Below, in pieces: positions 1-8,289 of a stretch of DNA of 64,000 bases. Where the stretch lies: the NCBI GenBank assembly GCA_963774345.1, contig CAVZFB010000038.1, forward strand, positions 62,001 to 126,000, in the 5' to 3' direction. This DNA comes from AP-15 sp963774345 (GTDB taxonomy: Bacteria > Pseudomonadota > Alphaproteobacteria > ATCC43930 > CGMCC-115725). The position numbers were made by a program, and so were the translations under genes. The number at the start of each line of letters is the position of its first letter. Positions within the stretch are counted from its first letter, which is position 1. The notes beneath the pieces were generated by a model. The model saw nothing but the letters and a program-made list of their open reading frames with translations. It did not search any database and was not told where the DNA came from.

Positions 1-169
1 CAACCAGAAAGGCGGAGTGCGTGGCATCGTAAGTGAAGATCCCGGCGACCAGCAGTTCGAGCCAACGCATCGCATTCCCAACGCCGCCGGCAAACCACAA
101 GCGAAGGTAACTCGGATTGGCGAGCAGGCCACGCCGTTCGCTCAGCGCGATAATCGACGGGGAGTGCAT
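1..169 (-). CDS. MFS transporter, N-terminal part (cut by window edge)
   Basis: The minus strand is open from an ATG at 169 to the window edge, giving 56 residues. The N-terminal segment RNPSYLRLWFAGG-like (here ANPSYLRLWFAGG) followed by a hydrophobic helix (MRWLELLVAGIFTYDAT) is typical of the cytoplasmic lead and first transmembrane helix of DHA3/enterobactin-exporter-type major facilitator proteins. It lies in the same orientation as the complete MFS gene at 233-1471, 63 bp downstream of that gene's stop. The substrate cannot be told. The rest of the gene is outside the window, so integrity is unknown. Confidence 0.6.
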   Translation of the reverse strand, partial: MHSPSIIALSERRGLLANPSYLRLWFAGGVGNAMRWLELLVAGIFTYDATHSAFLV

Positions 170-232
170 CTCACCGGGTTTCCCGCCAACTACCGAGTCT
201 GAATATTCTGGGATAAAGCGATCTATTCTTTC

Positions 233-1471
233 TCAATGAAGCGCATCGGCAAGCTGAGGCGCCGCCAGCCGATCGCGCCTCCGCGTCGGGCCGCCCGCCA
301 GGATCTGGACCACGCCGGCACCGAAACCGACGAGCACGCCGATCTGCCAGGCGCGGTCGTAAGAGCCGAACCTGTCGAAGATCACACCGCCGCCCCAGGC
401 GCCGAGCGACGATCCGACCTGGTGCATGACAAAGGCGATGCCGAGCAAGGTCGCCATATAGCGGGTGCCGAACATATCGGCCACGAGACCGCTGACAAGC
501 GGCGCCACGCTGAGCCACAGCATGCCCATCGCGGCGGCGAACAGGAGCGTGCTCGTCGGCGTTGGTGGCATCACGAAATAAGCGGTGAAGACGAAAGCTC
601 GCAGAATGTAGAGGAGGCCTAACAGAATATGCTTCGGGTATTTCGCGCCGAGCCAGCCGGCGGTGATCGAGCCGATCGAATTCATGCCGCCGATCACGGC
701 AATGGCTTCGGCGCTCAGCAACGGATCCTGCCCGCAGATCGCCAGATAGGTCGGCAAGTGTGTCGTCAGGAAAACCAAATTGAGCCCGCATACAAAGTAC
801 GCGCCCGACATCACCAGGAAGGGGCGATTCCGTGCCGCTTGCCCGAGAACCGCGCGCATCGTCGTCCGAGTTGCGCCACCGCCGGGCATTCGATCGGCGC
901 CGCCGGCGAGGAAGCCGGCTGGCAACATCACCACCGCCAGGACGACGAAAAACAATGCGCCGAGTTGCCAAGGATGGCGTGCCAGGATCGATTGCGTGGC
1001 TATCGGGATCATCAATGTGCCGAGCGATCCCGCCGCCGAGACAAGCCCCAGGACCTTGCTGCGGCGTTCTTCCGAGACCGCGCGCGCACAAGCGGTCATC
1101 GCCAACGAGGAGGCGGTGCACGACAAGGCCACGCCGATCATCGCGCCCGATAGGATCAACGACGTCGCTCCGCCGGCCGTCGCCATGACGACGAGCCCTA
1201 CTGCGTAGATCGCTGCGCCGCCCAAAAGCGTGACGCGGAGCCCGAAGCGGTCGGCGAGCGCGCCGATTGGGGCTTGCGATAGGCCCCAAACGATATTCTG
1301 TATCGCGATGGCGAAGGTGAAGGTCGTCGCCGTCAACCCGAGATCGCGGGTTATCGGGGTCAGAAACAGGCCCAGACTCTGACGCAGGCCCATGCCGACG
1401 CTGAGGAGCACCGCCGCTCCGATCAAGATCCGTCGGGTATGAGCGCCGCCCACGCCGAATGCTACCGACAT
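233..1471 (-). CDS. MFS transporter
   Basis: A 412-residue major facilitator superfamily permease of the inner membrane. The longest reading goes back to 1747, but its first 92 residues are not membrane-protein-like, and the ATG at 1471 leads directly into a basic stretch and the first hydrophobic helix (RRILIGAAVLLSVGMGLRQS), so I start there. Around twelve hydrophobic segments are visible. The loop between helices 2 and 3 reads GALADRFGLRVTLL, matching the MFS signature GxxxDRxGxRxxL. The pattern resembles monocarboxylate/OFA-type carriers, but the substrate is unknown. A decayed MFS copy begins divergently at 1653. Confidence 0.85.
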   Translation of the reverse strand: MSVAFGVGGAHTRRILIGAAVLLSVGMGLRQSLGLFLTPITRDLGLTATTFTFAIAIQNIVWGLSQAPIGALADRFGLRVTLLGGAAIYAVGLVVMATAGGATSLILSGAMIGVALSCTASSLAMTACARAVSEERRSKVLGLVSAAGSLGTLMIPIATQSILARHPWQLGALFFVVLAVVMLPAGFLAGGADRMPGGGATRTTMRAVLGQAARNRPFLVMSGAYFVCGLNLVFLTTHLPTYLAICGQDPLLSAEAIAVIGGMNSIGSITAGWLGAKYPKHILLGLLYILRAFVFTAYFVMPPTPTSTLLFAAAMGMLWLSVAPLVSGLVADMFGTRYMATLLGIAFVMHQVGSSLGAWGGGVIFDRFGSYDRAWQIGVLVGFGAGVVQILAGGPTRRRDRLAAPQLADALH

Positions 1472-1652
1472 GCTCAAAACTGTTCCGCGTATTAGGTTTG
1501 CCGGACCACTCTGCCCGATCCTTGCCGGCAAACCGAGCAGTTTGTGGCTAACATTTAGGCATAGGTGGTCGGCATCGGCGACAGATTGAAAGAGGACGAA
1601 TTCTGCTGGTGGACGGCCATCATGCATCGTGCCGGGGCAGGGCGGTGCAAGC

Positions 1653-1941
1653 ATGACTGAAAGCACACTGGTTTCTACAGTTGACGTTGCCAGTCGATTG
1701 CGTGAGCATCGAGCAATTGCGCTCGTTTCGTCAGCGCACTTCGTCAATCGCTTTAATAATCGATTTCGTCGATCGCATCGGCTCCCGGCGAATGCTGGTG
1801 CTGGGACTCGGAGTCAACGCAACCGCCCGTTTTATCTTTGGAAGGGCGCCTTCCTATTCCCGGCTGCTGTTGGCAACCGCGCTGCTGGGCCTGGCCAACA
1901 GTGTTTTTCGTCCTGCCGACTACGCGCTTCTCTCGGCCTAG
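1653..1941 (+). pseudogene. MFS transporter remnant
   Basis: Two pieces in different frames together look like the start of a second MFS protein. From the ATG at 1653 the reading MTESTLVSTVDVASRLREH runs into REHRAIALVSSAHFVNRF, a typical MFS N-terminus. After about 1750 the sense switches to another frame with DRIGSRRMLVLGLG and ANSVFRPADYALLSA, the helix 2-4 region, ending at a stop at 1941. The join lacks roughly 40-60 residues expected between them, and everything after helix 4 is gone. This is an inactivated fragment with an internal deletion, divergent from the intact MFS gene. Confidence 0.6.
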
Positions 1942-2046
1942 ATGGCCTCTGCCCGGGTGTCGCGTTTGGCGCGTCCCCGTCATTGACGAAAGTGCGGTCT
2001 TGTTCTTCTGTTGGCGAGTTTAAAGACGGAGGAAGTCCGGGCGAAA

Positions 2047-3864
2047 ATGCTCGCGGATCAATCCTTATGCGAGTGCGGCAGCGGGCTGCGGCAGGTGCGG
2101 TGCTGCGGGCTCGACCCGGCCATATTGCCGCCCGCGGGGGCCGGGGCGCCGTTGTCGCCGGTGGTCGAGCGCGCGGTCGCGGCCCAACGCGATGGCATGG
2201 TCGCAGAGGCCGAAAGGCTGTGCCATGAGGTGCTGGAATTGGCGCCGGCTCAGCCGGACGCGCTGGCGACATTGTGGCGGATCTGTCGCGCCGACGGCCG
2301 CGACCTCGCCGCGGAGGCGCTGCTGCGCAGGATCGTGCAACTGCACCCTAACACGCTGTGGGCGACGCACGAGCTGACCCTCGTGCTGCTCGTCAAAGGA
2401 GCGGTCGACGAGGCGGAGATCCATGCCCGCAACGGCGTCCGCATAGCCCCCGAGAGTTCGCAATCGCACAATCTGCTCGCCATGGTGCTGACCGAGGCTC
2501 ACCGTCCGCAAGCCGGCGAATACCATTATCGCAGCGTCATCGAATTGTCCGGCGACCGCGATCCGATCGTCTTGGCGAACCTCGCCTGGAATTTGAAAAA
2601 CCAGGGCCGCATGCCCAAGTCGCGCCAGCTTTACGCGGAATCGGCGACGGCGGCGCCGGAGGTGGTCGAAACCCTGCTCGGTTGGGCGCGTATGGAGGAA
2701 GCCGACCGCAATTTCGCGCGGGCCGGCGAGGTGCTCGCCCGGGCGGAGTCGCTGGCGCCCACCGACCCGCGCATCCTATTGACCCGCGCCGTGCTCGATG
2801 CCCGCACCGGCGCTTATGGCGCGGCGCTCGCCGTGCTTGATCGCGCCGCCACCGGCACCGGCAAAAGGGGGCTCGGCCCGGAGGAGCTGCTGGAAAAAGG
2901 GCGGCTCCTAGATCGCATCGGTCGGTATGACGAGGCTTTTGCCGCATTCACCGAGGGAAAGCGCCAGTGTCGCGAGATTGGCGGTCTCGTCTATCAGGCC
3001 GAACACGCTCGGCAGCTCGCCGACCGCCTCAAGGGATTTTTCACCGAAGGGCGCATGCAAACTCTGCCGCGTGCGGCCGCGCGGCAAGACCTAGCGCAGC
3101 CGATTTTCATCCTCGGCTTTCCGCGCTCCGGGACGACCCTGGTCGAACAGACTTTATCGGCACATCCGCGGATTACGGCGGGTGACGAGCTGCCCTTCGT
3201 TAACGAGATCACCTCAAACTTGCAGCTAACCCTGAACAGCCCGCTCGGCTACCCCGAGGCCTTGGCCGAATTATGGATGGGCGATCATCGCGATGGGCTC
3301 GATGAGCTACGCGACTACTATCTTGGACGGGTGCGCCGGCTCGGCCTTATCGAGACGAGCCCAGCATGGTTCACTGATAAGATGCCGCTCAATGAAACTC
3401 ATCTCGGGTTGATCGCGCTGATGTTTCCGCGCGCGCCGCTGATTCATGTATTGCGTCATCCGCTGGACGTCGTGTTATCGGTGTTCGCCAACAATTTAAC
3501 GCATGGCTTTTATTGTGCCTATTCCCTGGAGAGCGCGGCGCATCACTATCGGCTGACATTGGATCTAGTGAAACATTACCGTACGCAAATGACACTGCGC
3601 TATCTGCCGATCCGCTACGAAGATATTGTCGAAAACCAAGAAGCCACGGTGCGTCGAATGCTCGATTTCATCGGCGAACCTTTCGATCAGCGCTGTCTCG
3701 AGTTCCATCGAAATCGCCGCTATGCACGGACGGCGAGCTATGCACAAGTGACTGAGCCGCTCTACGACGACTCGCGCTACCGCTACCGTCATTATCGCAA
3801 GCATTTGGGCGCCGGCGATCGAGATCCTGGAGTCTGCGATCGAGCCGCTCGACTATTCCATTGA
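2047..3864 (+). CDS. TPR-domain sulfotransferase with N-terminal Cys-rich motif
   Basis: About 605 residues from the ATG at 2047, chosen because GGAGGA lies 11 bases upstream; an in-frame TTG at 2011 is less likely. Residues 8-21 form a SEC-C-like metal motif (CECGSG...CC). Residues ~30-330 are tetratricopeptide repeats. From ~350 there is a PAPS-dependent sulfotransferase domain: 5'-phosphosulfate loop FILGFPRSGTTLVEQ (~353) and 3'-phosphate motif VLRHPLDVVLSVF (~465). The expected role is sulfation of a cell-surface glycan or protein. The last ~20 residues look frameshifted: after HLGA another frame gives IEILESAIEPLDYS with a stop at 3868, the usual family ending. The next gene overlaps the stop. 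Confidence 0.85.
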   Translation: MLADQSLCECGSGLRQVRCCGLDPAILPPAGAGAPLSPVVERAVAAQRDGMVAEAERLCHEVLELAPAQPDALATLWRICRADGRDLAAEALLRRIVQLHPNTLWATHELTLVLLVKGAVDEAEIHARNGVRIAPESSQSHNLLAMVLTEAHRPQAGEYHYRSVIELSGDRDPIVLANLAWNLKNQGRMPKSRQLYAESATAAPEVVETLLGWARMEEADRNFARAGEVLARAESLAPTDPRILLTRAVLDARTGAYGAALAVLDRAATGTGKRGLGPEELLEKGRLLDRIGRYDEAFAAFTEGKRQCREIGGLVYQAEHARQLADRLKGFFTEGRMQTLPRAAARQDLAQPIFILGFPRSGTTLVEQTLSAHPRITAGDELPFVNEITSNLQLTLNSPLGYPEALAELWMGDHRDGLDELRDYYLGRVRRLGLIETSPAWFTDKMPLNETHLGLIALMFPRAPLIHVLRHPLDVVLSVFANNLTHGFYCAYSLESAAHHYRLTLDLVKHYRTQMTLRYLPIRYEDIVENQEATVRRMLDFIGEPFDQRCLEFHRNRRYARTASYAQVTEPLYDDSRYRYRHYRKHLGAGDRDPGVCDRAARLFH

Positions 3865-5258
3865 CTGAAATTAGCTCTGCTCAGTCCCAGTCCTCTCCGT
3901 CTGAGGACCGCATCGCAGCGTTGTTGTCGCTGGCAAACCGGCATGAGCAGGAGGGGCGGCTCGACGACGCCGATCACGTGCTCGACGGCATTATATCCGC
4001 CGCCCCCGAGACGCCAGCCGCGATACACCAAAAGGGCATCATCGAATTTCGTCGGGGACGGATCGCCGAAGCGGCTGCATTAATGGAACGCTCGATCGCC
4101 CTTGCGCCTCAATCGGCCCTCTTCCATCGTAATCTTTGCGAAATTTACCGCGTGCTCGGCAGGTTCGACGAGGCCCTCGCTACAGGGGCGCGTGCGGTAG
4201 CGCTCGACCCCGCGGACCCGCATTGTCATCACAATCTCGGCATCGCGCATTACGATTATCTTGCGCTCGACGAAGCGATCAGCTGTGGCGAAAGGGCGCT
4301 GACGGTCGACCCGAGCTTCGCCGGCGGGCATTTCGGGATTGCCGAAGCCTCGCTGTTGCGCGGTGATTTTGCCCGTGGCTGGGAGGAATACGAGTGGCGT
4401 TCACAGCTCGTCGGCGTGCCGCCCCTGATGCCCCCGAGCGACCGACCCCAATGGGACGGCCATCCCATTGATCGAGGCCGCAACCTGTTGCTGGTCGCCG
4501 ACCAAGGCTATGGCGACACGATCCAGTTCGCCCGATACATCCCTTGGGCGAAGGCGCGCTGTCCAGACATCGTGACCGCGTGTAGTCGCGAGCTACAGCC
4601 GGTGGTTGCCCAGCTACCCGGTTCCGGGCTGATTTTCGATCATTGGAGCCGAGCACCCGATTTCGCCGCCTTTTGCCCATTGTCGGGGCTGCCGCGGCTC
4701 GCCGGCACGACGCTCGGAACAATCCCGGCCGAAATTCCCTATCTGCATGCCGACGAGGCGAAATTCGCCGTCTGGGCCGAACGGCTGTGGGCCCTGTTGC
4801 CGCGTGGGTATCGCCGCATCGGGATCGTCTGGGCAGGGCGCCCGACCCATCGCAACGATTGGCGCCGCTCGACCCGGCTAGCCGCCTTCGCGCCATTGGC
4901 GGCGCTCCCGCAAGTGGCGCTGGTGTCGTTGCAAAAGGGGCCGGCGCAAGCCGAGATCGGCGGTTACTGGGGCCATGCGCCATTGCTCAACCTCGGCCCC
5001 GAGATCCGTGATTTCGCCGACACGATGGCGATCATCGAATGCCTTGAACTGATCGTCGCGGTCGACACCTCGGTAGCCCATCTCGCCGGGGCGATGGGCA
5101 AGCCGGTCTGGATTATGCTGCCCTACGCGCCCGATTGGCGTTGGCTGCTCGACCGCTCGGACAGCCCGTGGTACCCGACCGCGCGCCTGTTCCGTCAATC
5201 CGCGGATCGCAGGTGGGAGCCGGTCATGGCGGAGATAGCGGCTAAACTCGTCAGGTAG
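3861..5258 (+). CDS. TPR protein with GT9-like glycosyltransferase domain
   Basis: 465 residues starting at a TTG that overlaps the end of the sulfotransferase gene, indicating translational coupling. Residues ~10-165 are four or five TPR units (for example RRGRIAEAAALMERSIALAP). From ~190 the protein resembles the glycosyltransferase 9/ADP-heptose transferase fold: RIGIVWAGRPTHRNDWRRS, and near the C-terminus DTSVAHLAGAMGKPVW followed by APDWRWLLDRSDSPWYP. This TPR-GT9-like arrangement is common next to TPR sulfotransferases, so the pair probably modifies the same surface polymer or glycoprotein. Acceptor and sugar donor are unknown. It is convergent with the giant repeat gene. Confidence 0.82.
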   Translation: MTEISSAQSQSSPSEDRIAALLSLANRHEQEGRLDDADHVLDGIISAAPETPAAIHQKGIIEFRRGRIAEAAALMERSIALAPQSALFHRNLCEIYRVLGRFDEALATGARAVALDPADPHCHHNLGIAHYDYLALDEAISCGERALTVDPSFAGGHFGIAEASLLRGDFARGWEEYEWRSQLVGVPPLMPPSDRPQWDGHPIDRGRNLLLVADQGYGDTIQFARYIPWAKARCPDIVTACSRELQPVVAQLPGSGLIFDHWSRAPDFAAFCPLSGLPRLAGTTLGTIPAEIPYLHADEAKFAVWAERLWALLPRGYRRIGIVWAGRPTHRNDWRRSTRLAAFAPLAALPQVALVSLQKGPAQAEIGGYWGHAPLLNLGPEIRDFADTMAIIECLELIVAVDTSVAHLAGAMGKPVWIMLPYAPDWRWLLDRSDSPWYPTARLFRQSADRRWEPVMAEIAAKLVR

Positions 5259-5284
5259 CGAACCGCAGGTGCGATATCTGCGGG

Positions 5285-5339
5285 TCGGGTCGCCAGTCAG
5301 GTGCGCCACCAAGTGCTCGCTGACGGTGGTGCCGCCGGC
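5285..5339 (-). pseudogene. Remnant of a third C-terminal module of the giant repeat protein
   Basis: Just beyond the stop of the giant repeat gene, the minus strand reads GTTVSEHLVAHLTGDP, nearly identical to GTTATEHLVASLTGDP at the end of that gene and to ATANEKLVATLTGAP at the end of its first module. It is not in an open gene and is cut off on both sides. It indicates that the array once held at least a third module, or that a duplication end point lies here. Confidence 0.6.
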
Positions 5340-5353
5340 GCGCAGCGTTGGGT

Positions 5354-8289
5354 TCAGGCTCCGCCCGAGCCCGAGCCGCCAACGTAAAAGAGGTGTGAGG
5401 CGGTGAGCGCTGGATCCCCGGTCAGGCTGGCCACCAGATGCTCGGTGGCGGTGGTGCCGGAGGCAGAATAAAATAGCTCGCCATTGCTCGTGCCATAGGC
5501 GAAGCGCTGCGTGGTGGCGGTGAAGGTGCCGGCGCTGTCGGAGACGAACAAGCCGGTCGGGAGCGGCTGCGGCGTTGTGGCGCTGCTGAGGCCGAGAGCG
5601 AAGCCGGCATTGCTGAACACGATCTCGTTCGTCCCGGCGCCGAAATTGTTGATCGTGTTGGTACCCTGTAACATGGCGAAGTCGATCGTCGTGTTGCCGC
5701 CGGCATAGAAGACGTTGGTGCCCGGTCCACCGGTCAATACGTCGGCGCCGGTCCCGGCATAGACGATGGTCCGATCGGGAGCTGCGACGCCCGCGGCGCT
5801 GACGGTGTTGCCTTTGTTGCCGTCGGAAACCGTGATCGTCGAACCGGTGACCCCGGTAAAGTTGGCCGTCGCCAAGGTCAGGGTGTTAGCCCCGCCATCC
5901 GCGAGCACATAGGTCTCGACCCCGGTGACCCCTGCAGCGGCTACCGTGCCGGCAGTCGTCATTAGCAATTCGTTATTGCCGGCTCCGCCGCTAACCGTAT
6001 CGGTTGCGGTCAAATTGGCCGCGGCGAACGAAAAGATGTCGTTGCCGGCGCCGCCCTTCAGCACATCCGCACCGGCGCCGCCATAAATGTCGAGATTGTC
6101 GGTGGTGCCGGTCAGCCCGGACCCGTCGATCGTGTTGCCGGCGTTGCCGCCATACACGGTGATATGGTCGCCGCTCGGGACGCCTGTGAAGTTGGCGTTG
6201 GCCAGGGTTAGACTGTTCGCCCCGCCATTGGCGAGGCGGTAGATCTCGACCGCGGTCACCCCGCGCGGCGGCGATTGTGCCCGCGGTCGTGATCTCCAGC
6301 TCGTTGTTGTAGCTGGTGCCGGTGATCCGTCGGTCGCGATTAATGCTGTCGCAGTAAAGGCGAAAATGGCATTGCCATCTTTGCCGCCGGTCAAGACGTC
6401 GGCGCCGGCGCCGCCATCGATAGTAACGGGGTTGGTCACCGCCGAAGCGTTGACCGTGTTGCCGTCGTTGCCGCCGAGCACCGTGATCCGGCCCTTGCCG
6501 CCCGCCACGCCGGAGAAGTTGGCCTGCACCAGGGTCAGGCTGTCGGCCCCTCCATTGGCCAACGCCACGGTCGAGAAGCCGGAGATGTTGGCGCCCATCG
6601 CGGCGGTGCCGGTCGCGGCGAACTCGATCTCTCCGCGGCCGCCGCCGTTGACCAGCCCGGTAAACACCGCCCCCGGCTCGACCACTAGCAAGTTCCGGCC
6701 CGTATTGTTGCCCATCTCGACTGCGATCGCTCCGGCGGCGGTCGAGGTGCTGGCGACGGTGCCGAAATTGATCAGCGTGTTGGCACCGGTTCCGGCCGCG
6801 TCAAATCCGATCGTGCCCTTGATCACGCCATGATTGGTCACTGCCCCGGCGGTGCGATGAAGATAGACCCCCGCCGCACTTCCGGCGATTGTGCCGCCGG
6901 CGTTGTTCGTTATGCTGCCGCCGCCGCGCAAATAGATCCCGTCGGCGGTGCCGGTGGTTTCGATCAAACCAGAATTGACGACGCTGATCGCAACATTGCG
7001 ATCGTATACGCCGTTGGTGTGACCGGCGATGACGCCGCCGGCCTGGTTTGTCACAGTGCCGCCGCGGTTTAGATAGACGCCGTTATTGGTGACGCTAGTG
7101 ATCGATCCGGCATTGGTAACCGTGCCGGCGCCGCCGCGAATCCCGACGCCGTTATTGGCGCCCGCGATCAAGCCGACGCTGGTGCCAGTTTTGCCATTGG
7201 TGACCGTGCCGCCGCCGTGGATGTAGACTGCCGAGTCTGCCGGTGAAGGTGTTTTGCACGGTGCCAAAATTGGTGACGCTGCCGCCGTGCTCCAGAACAA
7301 TGCCGGTACCGACAGCCGTGGAGGTAGTCGTAACATGGCCGAAATTCGTGACCGTACCCGCGCCATTGTTGACATAGATGGCGGTTCCGGGGCCGGTGAT
7401 CAACGCGCTGGTCGCCCCGATGGCGCCGTTGGTCACGGTGCCGCCCTCGACCCCGTTCAAGGCGACAACCGCGAGGGTGCCCGTCGACTGAAGTGTGCCG
7501 AAATTCGTAACCGTGCCCGACAGTGCCAGCAATCGAGACGGCGCCTCCGGTACCGCCCTCGATGAGCCCCGCGGTCGAGCCGCTCGCCCCGTCGGTGACA
7601 AGGCCGCCATCATTGAAAACGACCCCGCTGGCCGCGCCTTTGATTGCCCCGAAATTGGTCACCGTCCCCACGCCGTAGCCGACATACACACCGTTGGCGC
7701 TGCCAGTATTGGCGATTAGGGCCGCCGTCGAGGTGCTGCTGCCGTTGCTGACGGTGCCACCGGCATTTAATCTTATCGTGGTGTGTGGGCCGGTGCTATC
7801 GACCGTGCCGAAATTGCTCACCGTCCCGGCGCCGCCGGAGAAGACGACTCCGTTACTGGGGCTTGAGATCAATGCGGCCGTCACCGCGGTGGAGCCGTTG
7901 ATGACCCGGCCGCCTGTATCGAAGATATTGACCCCGATGCTATTGGTGCCGGTCCCCTCGATCGTGCCGAGGTTGGTAACAACGCCGAAAGCATCACTGA
8001 TCAGTATGCCTTCACTGTATCCCGAAATCAACGAGCCGGGAGTTGCAGTGCCTGACGCTGCGACAAGATTGTTAACGGTACCACCGGCGGCAAGGTTGAT
8101 GCCAAAAGCATTGGTCGTCCCCGTAGCCTCGATCGCACCGCGATTATTGATAGTCCACGGAAAATCCCAATTGCCAAAAATACCGTTGGAGTTGGTCGCT
8201 GTGTTGGTGATGGTCCCGGTCACGGTCACGGCGCGCTGGGTTGCCGGGTTGCCGAGGCTGATGCCGGTGGTGATGGTTCCGCTGTAGGT
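5354..8289 (-). repeat. Module 2 of the internal gene duplication
   Basis: Second module, about 2.94 kb, opening with YSGTITTGISLGNPATQRA and ending in LVASLTGDPALTASHLFY plus a short Gly/Ser tail. It follows module 1 segment by segment but is diverged enough that the duplication is not recent. All four apparent frameshifts lie in this module. Confidence 0.7.
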
